From: an uncultured Lachnospiraceae bacterium | GTDB taxonomy: Bacteria > Bacillota > Clostridia > Lachnospirales > Lachnospiraceae | Direction of reading: 5' to 3' | Assembly: GCA_902476265.1 (NCBI GenBank) | Contig: CABSCP010000018.1 | Span: 1-64,000, forward strand | Length of the DNA: 64,000 nt | Shown: one piece after another, positions 24,039 through 32,083 of the stretch | Layout: every line of letters begins with the position of its first letter | Position numbering within the stretch: position 1 is the stretch's first letter | Position numbers and translations under genes: made by a program | Notes under the pieces: generated by a model | Seen by the model: only the letters and a program-made list of their open reading frames with translations | The model's database searches: none | What the model was told of the DNA's origin: nothing

Positions 24039-24812
24039 TCAGTTTCCTTTCTGCTTTAAAAAATAGGTCAGGCGCAGGACCGGGGCCTGAGGCATCACCC
24101 GGGTCATAACCCAAAAAGCCTTCATCAGCGGGCCGCATACGGACATGGGCCGGTTTTTGCAGCTGGCAGCCAGCGCGTCATGCACCACTCGTTCCGCTTC
24201 CACCATAGTATATTTTTTGACGGACAGTGTGGCGCCGTACTGTTCCGCCACCTCAAAAAATTCCGTCCGCACCGGGCCGGGACACACTGCGGTAACAAAA
24301 ATACCGCGGTTTTTTAATTCTTCCCGCAACGCCCGTGAAAAACTCAGGACAAAGGATTTTGTGGCCGCATAAACGGCAAATCCGGGCTGGGGCAGGAATG
24401 CGGCGCTGCTGGCCAGCTGGATGATCCGGCTTTTCTTTTTCATATATGAAATGCACATATAGGTCATCTGCATGAGCGCCTTACAGTTTAAATCCACTTC
24501 TCCCGCCTGCTGTTCCATGGGAATTTCATCGAAATCCCCGATCATGCCAAACCCTGCACAGTTGATCAGCATACGGATCACCGGTTTTTCTTCACAGAGC
24601 ACTTCCCCGAACAGTTCCAGATCCCCCTGGCTGGTCAGATCCAGCGGAAGGATTTTTACCGGATGACGCATTTTTTCCGCCATTTCCTTCATCCGTTCCC
24701 CTCTGCGGGCGATGAGCCAGAACTGGTCTATGGTTTGCAATCCCCGGTCCAGCTGGAGGGCAAATTCCCTGCCCATGCCGGAAGACGCACCTGTAATTAC
24801 GATGATATTCAT
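24039..24812 (-). CDS. Short-chain dehydrogenase/reductase
   Basis: 257-residue NAD(P)-dependent oxidoreductase. The nucleotide loop TGASSGMGREFA is at residues 6-17, the NAG-equivalent motif NCAGFGMIG at about 88, and the catalytic Tyr-Lys in YAATKSF at about 147-152. An ERVVHDALAA tail and an LMKAFWVMTRVMPQ amphipathic end resemble the DltE/YqjQ-like SDR group. Substrate unknown. Confidence 0.88.
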   Translation of the reverse strand: MNIIVITGASSGMGREFALQLDRGLQTIDQFWLIARRGERMKEMAEKMRHPVKILPLDLTSQGDLELFGEVLCEEKPVIRMLINCAGFGMIGDFDEIPMEQQAGEVDLNCKALMQMTYMCISYMKKKSRIIQLASSAAFLPQPGFAVYAATKSFVLSFSRALREELKNRGIFVTAVCPGPVRTEFFEVAEQYGATLSVKKYTMVEAERVVHDALAASCKNRPMSVCGPLMKAFWVMTRVMPQAPVLRLTYFLKQKGN

Positions 24813-24826
24813 TTACATTCCTCCCC

Positions 24827-26779
24827 TCATTTCTTTTTATGCACATTGCGAATGGTCTTTTTCTTCCTGTTTTTGCCTGACAGATCTTCCCGCTGCCGGG
24901 ATCCTCTCTTTCCTGTCCCGGAGGGTTGTCCTACTCCCTGCTTTTGTCCGTTTTTGGGGATGCTGCGGGGACGGATCAGGCACTCTGGCCCAAATCCGAT
25001 CAGATCTGTCCTCCCTGCCCTGACCAGCGCTTCCTGCACCAGGTCATAATTGGCCGGATCCCGGTATTGGATCAGCGCCCGCTGCATCGCCTTTTCATGG
25101 GGGTTTTTACACACATACACCCGGGAACCGTCCCTGGGGTCGATGCCGGTGTAATACATGACGGTGGACATGGTGGAAGGCGTGGGGTAAAAGTCCTGCA
25201 CCTGTTCCGGCCAGCTTTTGGTGTCCCGCAGATATTCCGCCAGTTCCACCGCTTCCTTTAAGGTGGAACCGGGATGGGAGGACATCAGGTAAGGGACCAG
25301 AAACTGTTTGCAGCCCAGTCTGTCATTGAGCTGCTTATATTTCCCGGCAAACCGTTCATAGACCGCATTTTCCGGTTTGCCCATGCGGGTGAGCACCGGA
25401 TCGCTGATATGCTCAGGCGCCACCTTTAACTGCCCGCTCACATGATACCGGATCAGTTCTTTAAAAAAGGTATCGTCCGGATCCGCCAGCAGATAATCAA
25501 ACCGAATTCCGGAGCGGATAAATACTTTTTTTATGCCGGGCAGGCTGCGCAGTCTTCGTAAAAGCGCCAAATAATCGGAATGGTCTACCGTCAGGTTTTC
25601 ACAGGGTTTCGGGAAAAGGCACTGGCGATGTTTGCAGACACCCAGCGTGAGCTGTTTCTGGCAGGAAGGCGCTCTGAAGTTGGCAGTGGGCCCGCCCACA
25701 TCATGGATATATCCTTTAAACTCCGGGTCCCGGATCATCATTTCCGCTTCTTCTACAATGTTGTCATGGCTTCGCACCTGTACGGTCCTGCCCTGATGGA
25801 AGGTCAGCGCACAAAAACTGCAGCCGCCGAAACAGCCCCGGTTGCTGATCAGGGAAAATTTGATTTCCGCAATGGCGGGAACGCCTCCCAGCGCTTCATA
25901 AGAAGGGTGAAAGGTGCGCATATAAGGCAGGCTGTACACGCTGTCCATCTCCTCTGTGGAAAGGGGCAGCTGGGGCGGGTTCTGCACCACGAAGCTTCCG
26001 TCGGGATAAGGTTCGATCAGCGTTTTCCCGTTACAGGGATCGGTATTGTTATACTGGATGCGGAAGCTTTCCGCATACCGGGCGGGAGTTTCTTTCATTT
26101 CAGCATAGGAAGGAAGCAGTTCCCCTTCATAAATGCCGCTGATATCCTTCGTGCGGTAAACCGTTCCGGGAATAAAGGAAAGATCTTTTACGGAAATCCC
26201 GGCGTTTAAAGCGTCCGCAATCTCTACGATTGATTTTTCCCCCATTCCATAGGAAATCAGGTCTGCCTGGCTGTCAATCAGGATCGAATGTTTAAAGGAA
26301 TTGCTCCAGTAATCATAGTGCGCCATCCTCCGTAAGCTGGCCTCGATTCCGCCCAGGATGACGGGCACGTCCTTATAGCTTCTGCGGATCAGATTGGCAT
26401 AGACCACCGCCGCATGGTCGGGACGCTTTCCCATCACACCGCCGGGGGTATAGGCATCTGTGGATCTTCTTTTTTTGGAAACATAATAATGGTTCACCAT
26501 GGAATCCATATTGCCGGAGGAAACCAGAAAACCCAGCCTGGGGCGGCCGAAAATACGGATGCTCTCGTCCTCCTTCCAGTCGGGCTGGGAAATGATGCAG
26601 ACTTTATAGCCATGGCTTTCCAGCACACGGCTGATGATAGCTGCGCCAAAGGAAGGATGATCCACATATGCATCCCCGTTTACATATACAAAATCCGGCT
26701 GTTCCCAGCCCCTTTCCTTCATTTCTTCCGGGGTGACAGGTAAAAATCCGTTACTCAAATCTTGGCTGCTCCTCTTCAT
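24827..26779 (-). CDS. YgiQ family radical SAM protein
   Basis: 650-residue predicted radical SAM enzyme. The N-terminal YgiQ domain (FLPVTPEEMKERGWEQPDFV, HPSFGAAIISRVLE) is followed by the 4Fe-4S site CFGGCSFCAL (about residues 312-321; CxxxCxxC). DVGGPTANFRAP and CENLTVDHSDYLALL come next, then a lysine-rich C-terminal tail. Widespread family with no agreed reaction. The ATG overlaps the HAD gene end by 4 bp. Confidence 0.93.
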   Translation of the reverse strand: MKRSSQDLSNGFLPVTPEEMKERGWEQPDFVYVNGDAYVDHPSFGAAIISRVLESHGYKVCIISQPDWKEDESIRIFGRPRLGFLVSSGNMDSMVNHYYVSKKRRSTDAYTPGGVMGKRPDHAAVVYANLIRRSYKDVPVILGGIEASLRRMAHYDYWSNSFKHSILIDSQADLISYGMGEKSIVEIADALNAGISVKDLSFIPGTVYRTKDISGIYEGELLPSYAEMKETPARYAESFRIQYNNTDPCNGKTLIEPYPDGSFVVQNPPQLPLSTEEMDSVYSLPYMRTFHPSYEALGGVPAIAEIKFSLISNRGCFGGCSFCALTFHQGRTVQVRSHDNIVEEAEMMIRDPEFKGYIHDVGGPTANFRAPSCQKQLTLGVCKHRQCLFPKPCENLTVDHSDYLALLRRLRSLPGIKKVFIRSGIRFDYLLADPDDTFFKELIRYHVSGQLKVAPEHISDPVLTRMGKPENAVYERFAGKYKQLNDRLGCKQFLVPYLMSSHPGSTLKEAVELAEYLRDTKSWPEQVQDFYPTPSTMSTVMYYTGIDPRDGSRVYVCKNPHEKAMQRALIQYRDPANYDLVQEALVRAGRTDLIGFGPECLIRPRSIPKNGQKQGVGQPSGTGKRGSRQREDLSGKNRKKKTIRNVHKKK

Positions 26780-27438
26780 TCAAATAATTGGTTATAATCT
26801 CTGATATAATAATCCGCAAGTTTCTTTTTTTCAACGGTCTGAAACAGGGAATATTCATCCTCCACCGCGCATACCTTCATGCCTGCGGCCTTTCCCGCCT
26901 GAATGCCGGGAATGATGTCCTCAAACACAAGGCAGTTTTGGGGACGGACCGAAAGCTGTCCGGCCACGGCCAGATAAATGTCCGGCGCCGGCTTGCCCCG
27001 CCCCACATCACAGCTTGTCATGATACAGGAAAAATAATCGTGCAGACCGTGCACATTTGCCACATTTGTCACAAGCTCCCGGGAATTGCTGGTGGCGATG
27101 CCAAGCTTGATCCCGCTGTTTTTACAGATCTCTAAAAAGCGGTCCGCGCCGGGCTTTAAGGGCACTTCGTTCATATATTTTTCCCAGGCCATCTCATTCC
27201 ACGTCCGTTTAATTTCCTCCACCGGATGAGGGATTTGGAAACGTTCTTTAAAATACAGAGCGGTTTCGGAAAAGCTGAAGCCTTCGATCACATGCTGCAG
27301 GTCATCCGGCACAGTCAGTCCGAATTGTCCCAGATACTCCACGTCAATTTCATGCCAGAGCCACATGGAATCCACCAGGGAGCCGTCCAGGTCAAAAATG
27401 ACAGCTTCTATTTTTCTTAATATATCCAACTCAGACAC
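26776..27438 (-). CDS. HAD-superfamily phosphatase (beta-phosphoglucomutase-like)
   Basis: 220-residue haloacid-dehalogenase-type hydrolase. Motif I is VIFDLDGSLVDSM (about 13-25), motif II GIATSNSREL (about 117-126), and motif III/IV GKPAPDIYLAVA and VFEDIIPGIQAGKAAGM. The cap region is helical, the type acting on small sugar phosphates. The start is GTG 27,438, overlapping the upstream pseudouridine synthase end by 8 bp. Exact substrate unknown. Confidence 0.88.
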   Translation of the reverse strand: MSELDILRKIEAVIFDLDGSLVDSMWLWHEIDVEYLGQFGLTVPDDLQHVIEGFSFSETALYFKERFQIPHPVEEIKRTWNEMAWEKYMNEVPLKPGADRFLEICKNSGIKLGIATSNSRELVTNVANVHGLHDYFSCIMTSCDVGRGKPAPDIYLAVAGQLSVRPQNCLVFEDIIPGIQAGKAAGMKVCAVEDEYSLFQTVEKKKLADYYIRDYNQLFE

Positions 27439-28135
27439 CCAATTCCTTTCTTTCCTTCTCTGTCAGAGGACGCCACTGTCCTTTTTGCAGCGTTTCATCC
27501 AGCACAAGCGGTCCCATGGACAGCCGTTTTAAGGAGACAACCTCATTGCCTACCGCTTCCAGCATCCGCTTGACCTGATGAAATCTCCCCTCCGTGATGG
27601 TCAATAAAAGTCCTCGGTCCGTGTCCGCAAGAAGTTCTGTCTTTGCCGGCAGCGTGGGCTTTTCATCCCCGATGTCCACCCCGCCTTCCAGACGGGAAAG
27701 CATTTCCTGTGTCAACTTTTCTTTCGTATGGACAAGATAGGTCTTTTCCACATGCTTTTTGGGCGATAACAGCCGATGGGACAATGCCCCGTCATTTGTG
27801 ATCAGCAGCAGGCCTTCCGTATCCTTATCCAGCCGCCCCACCGGAAAAAGATCTTTTCCGAAAGCGTCTTCCATCAAATCCAGCACAGTGGCCTCCCTGC
27901 TGTCATAGGTGGCAGTCACCACTCCCGCCGGTTTGTGGAGCATATAATAGACGTTTTTCACCCAAAAAAGCCGTTCTTTATCCAGACAGATTTCGTCCTT
28001 TTCTTCGTCCACTTTCCGCTCCGGGGCTTTTGCCGTCTCCCCGTTTACCGTCACACGGCCTTTTTTTATCAGGTTTTTCACCTCACTGCGCGTACCCGCG
28101 CCCGTTTCACATAAAAATTTATCCAGTCTGATCAA
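27431..28135 (-). CDS. RsuA-family 16S rRNA pseudouridine synthase
   Basis: Small-subunit rRNA pseudouridine synthase family. I place the start at TTG 28,135 (MIRLDKFLCETGAG), which has a GGGAGGAA site; the upstream in-frame ATG has none. 234 residues: an S4 domain (about 1-55), then the catalytic domain with FPVGRLDKDTEGLLLITNDG (catalytic Asp) and EGRFHQVKRMLEAVGNEV, the RsuA/RluB/E/F signatures. Divergent from ylbJ, with 79 bp between starts. Confidence 0.92.
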   Translation of the reverse strand: MIRLDKFLCETGAGTRSEVKNLIKKGRVTVNGETAKAPERKVDEEKDEICLDKERLFWVKNVYYMLHKPAGVVTATYDSREATVLDLMEDAFGKDLFPVGRLDKDTEGLLLITNDGALSHRLLSPKKHVEKTYLVHTKEKLTQEMLSRLEGGVDIGDEKPTLPAKTELLADTDRGLLLTITEGRFHQVKRMLEAVGNEVVSLKRLSMGPLVLDETLQKGQWRPLTEKERKELGV

Positions 28136-28214
28136 AGAGTTCCTCCCGGCATGAAATTTTAAAAACATTCATACCTTTTAGTATACTATAATTCGGATTG
28201 GTTGAGTAGGAATC

Positions 28215-29204
28215 ATGCAAAAAAAAATCCTGAAAATGACGGCGCTGGCTCTTTTTGGCATCATGACGGTTTCCATGCTCCTCTACGCCCCGCTCTCCTC
28301 TTCCCTGGCGCTGGAGGGTCTGAACCTGTGGTTTTCCAAAATGATCCCCGCCCTGCTCCCCTTTATGATCCTTTCCGGGATCCTGATCGGCCTGAATCTG
28401 TCGGACAGCTTTGCGGGACTCTTTTCCCCTCTGCTGCGCCCTGTCTTCCGGCTTTCGGATTCCTGTCTTTATTGTGTGATCATCGGATTTTTATGCGGGT
28501 TTCCCATGGGCGCCAGGGTCTGTGCCCAAAGCTATGAAACGGGAAAAATCTCCCGGAAAGAAGCTTCCCTGCTGCTGGCTTTCTGCAATAACATCGGTCC
28601 GGTTTATTTCACCGGCTATGTGCTGCGCCTGTTTCCCGTAAAAAATACAGGGCTGGTGCTCACAGGCATGTATGGAATCCCTTTCCTTTACGGACTTTTG
28701 CTGCGCTATACCCTGTACCGGACCCTTCCCTTTCCGGGGGGCAGGCTTTCCGGAAAGGGAGAAAAGTCCTCCTGCCGTTTCAATATTCTGCCGGAAAAAA
28801 AGTGCCGGCAAAATTACCGGAGGCAGCGCGCTTTTGGATTCCCCTTGGGGTTGTTCTTTGCCCAGTTAAACGCTTCCATTTTATCTGCCCTGGATTCCAT
28901 CACCGTGCTGGGCGGCTATATGATTTTCTGCAATCTTTTAAACCTGCCGCTGCAATTATTTCTCAAGGACTTTCCCCTGCTTTGTAACGTTCTTTCCCCG
29001 CTTCTGGAAATCACCAGCGGACTGTCAAAGCTGTCCCAAAGCCAGTACCTCTGGGCCTACATCGTCCTCCCTTTCGGCGGGCTTTCCTGTATCGCACAGA
29101 CTTACAGCTGCATCCGGAGCACGGATCTGTCTTTAAGAGAATATACCTTTCATAAGGTGATCCAGACCATGCTCACAGCCGCTTTCTACAGCGTTTTTTT
29201 ATGA
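28215..29204 (+). CDS. ylbJ: YlbJ-like sporulation integral membrane protein
   Basis: Polytopic membrane protein (329 residues, somewhat shorter than Bacillus YlbJ) of the nucleoside-recognition (Gate) family, required for spore cortex formation in Bacillus. About eight hydrophobic stretches are seen. The GFLCGFPMGARVCAQSYETG block (about residues 94-113) and AFCNNIGPVYFTGYV are family hallmarks. rsmD-coaD-ylbJ are neighbours in Bacillus, and all three lie within 4 kb here. The start is ATG after TAGGAATC. Its 3' end overlaps the convergent amidase gene by 6 bp. Confidence 0.88.
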   Translation: MQKKILKMTALALFGIMTVSMLLYAPLSSSLALEGLNLWFSKMIPALLPFMILSGILIGLNLSDSFAGLFSPLLRPVFRLSDSCLYCVIIGFLCGFPMGARVCAQSYETGKISRKEASLLLAFCNNIGPVYFTGYVLRLFPVKNTGLVLTGMYGIPFLYGLLLRYTLYRTLPFPGGRLSGKGEKSSCRFNILPEKKCRQNYRRQRAFGFPLGLFFAQLNASILSALDSITVLGGYMIFCNLLNLPLQLFLKDFPLLCNVLSPLLEITSGLSKLSQSQYLWAYIVLPFGGLSCIAQTYSCIRSTDLSLREYTFHKVIQTMLTAAFYSVFL

Positions 29205-30248
29205 CGGTATGGGCGCCGTCAGCGGATCCGTTGCCAGATCATACTGGTTATGCACTCTGAAAAGGAGACTGTTACTGCCGGCAGGGACTGTGACAGAAAA
29301 AGAGGCCCCGTTCTTTTCTGCGCCGGGCCACTTCTGCAGGGCCGACCAGGTGAGACCGCCGTCCGTGGAATAGCTGTAATAAAGAATCTTTGATTCCTCA
29401 TCCCTGGCCTCCAACACGACCTGTACTTTCCCCTGTGCATCTCGCTTTGAGACAGTCACCGCTCCGACGACAGGAGGGGTCTGATCCGGAAAGGCTTTTC
29501 CCCCGGCGGGGGCCGCTGCAGAAGGGGCAGCATAGTCGGTAAAGTCCAACCCCAGCGCTTCGGATTTTAAATGAAAATATTTCGCAACGCTGAGGGCGTC
29601 CGTCACCCCAAACTGTATCATCTGTTCCTGGGAAGCAACCAGCGGGTTGTCGTTTGCATTGTCCAGATAGCAATGTTCGATGATGACACAGGGGATATTC
29701 CTGGCGTGGGCGGCCCGAATCACGCCGTAATAGTCGGTCCCCCGGCTGTTTAAGCGCACTTTAGCTCCGCGCCCGTACAGACCGTATGCCGCCTGCATAT
29801 CTGCCAGATGGATAGCGGCAAAAGTCTGGCCCGCTGCATAATCCGTTCCGAAGGCGGAGGTCCAAACCTCCGTCCCGTACAGACTGTGGTCGGCGGACAT
29901 ATTATAATGAAGGGAAAACAGAAAATCCGCGCCGTACTTTTGGGCAATTTCGGCCCTGTTTTCCAAAGAAACTTCTACATCTTTCGTCCGGGTCATATAG
30001 ACCTTCACTCCTTCAAACTGCTCCAGCGTCTGTTTCATGGCCTGGGCGGTGAGAAGGGTCACATACTTTTCCACATTGGGAGCAAAAATACCGCCTTCAT
30101 TCGTTCCGCCTGTCCCGCCGTGTCCGGGATCGATGACGATAACCACCGGCTTTTTTCCCTTTGCCTCAGAGACAAAACCTTCCTGATATCCAAACAGCAT
30201 GACAATGCCCAGCAGCAGCGCTGTGAGACGATAGAACTTTCTTTTCAT
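29199..30248 (-). CDS. Secreted N-acetylmuramoyl-L-alanine amidase (Amidase_3)
   Basis: Cell-wall amidase cleaving the lactyl-peptide bond of peptidoglycan. 349 residues with a signal peptide (about 1-29, LTALLLGIVMLFGY). The zinc-dependent Amidase_3 domain spans about 34-225, with the first ligand in DPGHGG, then ENRAEIAQ, FLFSLHYN and CVIIEHCYLDN. The C-terminal 100 residues form a beta-rich domain (KILYYSYSTDGGLTWSALQK), possibly wall-binding. Relation to sporulation is suggested only by adjacency to ylbJ. Confidence 0.92.
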   Translation of the reverse strand: MKRKFYRLTALLLGIVMLFGYQEGFVSEAKGKKPVVIVIDPGHGGTGGTNEGGIFAPNVEKYVTLLTAQAMKQTLEQFEGVKVYMTRTKDVEVSLENRAEIAQKYGADFLFSLHYNMSADHSLYGTEVWTSAFGTDYAAGQTFAAIHLADMQAAYGLYGRGAKVRLNSRGTDYYGVIRAAHARNIPCVIIEHCYLDNANDNPLVASQEQMIQFGVTDALSVAKYFHLKSEALGLDFTDYAAPSAAAPAGGKAFPDQTPPVVGAVTVSKRDAQGKVQVVLEARDEESKILYYSYSTDGGLTWSALQKWPGAEKNGASFSVTVPAGSNSLLFRVHNQYDLATDPLTAPIPS

Positions 30249-30291
30249 TTACTGCATCCTCCTGTCCGTTCCCGATTTCCGATTTCCGAAG

Positions 30292-30321
30292 AAAAAACTC
30301 CGGTGCTTAAAACACCGGAGT
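30292..30321 (-). terminator. Terminator after the coiled-coil gene
   Basis: Minus strand ACTCCGGTG-TTTTAAG-CACCGGAGT followed by TTTTTT. It lies just beyond the stop at 30,339. Confidence 0.85.
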
Positions 30322-30338
30322 GAATTATCTGGTTGTTT

Positions 30339-30941
30339 TTAAAGTACATTCAGCCCATCTTCCAAAGCGCCGCTTCCGGCCCCTGCATCCTCAAGTTCTT
30401 CATTCTGCGCACGGAACTCCGCCCTGTTATTCTGGACGATATCGTTCAGGCTGCTCAAATCATTCACCAGGTTTCCGTAATGAGCGTTGGCGATTTCGAT
30501 AGCATTGGCGATGATGTTCTCCACATTGGCCAGCATATCATCCGTATACTGCATGATGGAATCCCGGATCGCATTCGCCTCCATGGTGGCATTATCCACG
30601 ATATCCTGGGCCTGTCTTGTGGCCAGCTGAACCACCTCATTCGCCTGGGCATAGGCCTGCTGCATGATTTCGTGCTCGTTGATCAGTTCGGAAGTGTGTT
30701 CCGTCGCTTCATTGATCAAAGACTGTGCCTTTTCCTTGGCATCGTTTAAAATAGCTTCCTTATTGCTGATGATTTTCTGATACCGTTTGATTTCATCCGG
30801 TGTCTTCATGCGCAGTTCGCGCAGCAATTCATCTATTTCTTCCTTGTTAACGATAATCTTCGTGTTTGAAAGGGGCTGGTATTTACAACTGTCAATATAC
30901 TCCTCAATTTCATCAATCAATTGTTCAATTCTGCTGCTCAT
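30339..30941 (-). CDS. Coiled-coil protein (V-ATPase subunit H/DivIVA-like)
   Basis: 200-residue mostly helical protein. Residues about 55-165 contain repeated charged heptads (AILNDAKEKAQSLINEATEH, then ATRQAQDIVDNATMEANAIR), as in clostridial proteins annotated 'vacuolar family H+-ATPase subunit H', a name from similarity rather than function. The acidic, Gly-rich C-terminus is short. There is no ATPase cluster nearby. It sits upstream of the amidase behind its own terminator. A scaffold role is a guess. Confidence 0.75.
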   Translation of the reverse strand: MSSRIEQLIDEIEEYIDSCKYQPLSNTKIIVNKEEIDELLRELRMKTPDEIKRYQKIISNKEAILNDAKEKAQSLINEATEHTSELINEHEIMQQAYAQANEVVQLATRQAQDIVDNATMEANAIRDSIMQYTDDMLANVENIIANAIEIANAHYGNLVNDLSSLNDIVQNNRAEFRAQNEELEDAGAGSGALEDGLNVL

Positions 30942-31014
30942 TCTTTCCTCATTTCCGCATAGGCTATAAATTTAGTCCGTCACATCCCGGCCGCAGGGCA
31001 GACCTGTTGAAGAA

Positions 31015-31503
31015 TCACCTGCTATGTCCGAATTTCTGATATACAAGCTTTGCGACAAAAGGCGGCACACACTGGGAAATATCCCCGTTGAAGCTGGCAA
31101 TTTCCTTCACGCTGGAAGAGCTTAAATAGGCGTACTCCAGACTGGTGGTCAAAAACATGGTATCCAGCAGGCCGTTGGAAAGCTTCTTGTTGGTCTGCGC
31201 AATCTGCAGTTCATACTCAAAATCAGTGATGGCGCGCAGTCCGCGGATCGCTACATGGATGTCCTTCTTTGCCGCATAATCGATCAAAAGACCGCTGAAG
31301 GCTTCCACTTTTACGTTAGGGAGGTCCTTTGTCGCTTCTTCCAATATTTTAACACGTTCTTCCACGGAAAACAATGGAGTCTTTTCTTTATTATTCAGCA
31401 CACTGACAGTCAATTCGTCAAAAATAGACGCGGCACGGTGTATTACGTCAAGATGACCGTATGTAACGGGATCAAAGCTTCCCGGATAAATTGCAGCTTT
31501 CAT
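31015..31503 (-). CDS. coaD: Phosphopantetheine adenylyltransferase
   Basis: Coenzyme A step 4: transfers AMP to 4'-phosphopantetheine. 162 residues, standard length. The N-terminal nucleotide-binding YPGSFDPVTYGHLDVI (with TxxH-like histidine) and the C-terminal YAYLSSSSVKEIASFNGDI motif are present, plus AIRGLRAITDFEYELQIAQTN. It is adjacent to rsmD with a 1-bp gap, the conserved Firmicute pair. Confidence 0.96.
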   Translation of the reverse strand: MKAAIYPGSFDPVTYGHLDVIHRAASIFDELTVSVLNNKEKTPLFSVEERVKILEEATKDLPNVKVEAFSGLLIDYAAKKDIHVAIRGLRAITDFEYELQIAQTNKKLSNGLLDTMFLTTSLEYAYLSSSSVKEIASFNGDISQCVPPFVAKLVYQKFGHSR

Positions 31504-31504
31504 A

Positions 31505-32056
31505 TCATTTTTCCTTTGTCAAAAATATGTGTTTATTTGTTTTATAGCATTTTTCCCTGGCAACACAAAAGCCGTAATCCTGTGCAAAGGAAAAATCCCG
31601 TTTCAGATCCGCTTCCATAATGACAAGGGTATCCTCGTCCACATAGGGCGCGCGGGAAAGGGCCATAAGGACCGGTTCTTCCAACCCTGCCTGATAGGGC
31701 GGGTCCATAAAAATAAGATCCGCATGGGCTTCATGAATGGAGGAAATGGCGCTGACCACATCCTGTTTGAGCAGCACGGCCCGGTCGTCAAATTTGGTAA
31801 AACGGAGATTGTCTGCGATACATTTCGCCGCTTCCCTTCCGTTCTCCACAAAATAGGCTTTACGGGCGCCCCGGCTGATGGCCTCAATGCCGATGGAACC
31901 GCTGCCGCTGCACAGGTCGATGAAAACGCCACAGGGAATCCTTGTCTGCAGCATGTTAAATAAAGTCTCTTTGATACGGTCTGTGGTAGGACGGGTATCC
32001 GGTCCCTGGGGGGTTTTTAAAGGAAGGCTTCTCGCCTCGCCAGCAATCACTCTCAT
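31505..32056 (-). CDS. rsmD: 16S rRNA m2G966 methyltransferase
   Basis: SAM-dependent methyltransferase for the 30S subunit rRNA. 183 residues: MRVIAGEARSLPLKTP at the N-terminus, SAM motif FIDLCSGSGSIGIEAISRGA (about 45-64) and catalytic FMDPPYQAG (about 117-125). The order rsmD-coaD is translationally tight. It follows the topoisomerase parC gene on the same strand with a 27-bp gap, so it may be part of a longer unit. Confidence 0.95.
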   Translation of the reverse strand: MRVIAGEARSLPLKTPQGPDTRPTTDRIKETLFNMLQTRIPCGVFIDLCSGSGSIGIEAISRGARKAYFVENGREAAKCIADNLRFTKFDDRAVLLKQDVVSAISSIHEAHADLIFMDPPYQAGLEEPVLMALSRAPYVDEDTLVIMEADLKRDFSFAQDYGFCVAREKCYKTNKHIFLTKEK

Positions 32057-32083
32057 TTATTATAATCTCCTTCTTCTCGTTGG

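Noticed and set aside
28180..28192. Promoters in the RsuA-ylbJ divergent gap
   Set aside because: TATAAT and TATACT-like boxes are present, but no acceptable -35 at 16-18 bp on either strand.
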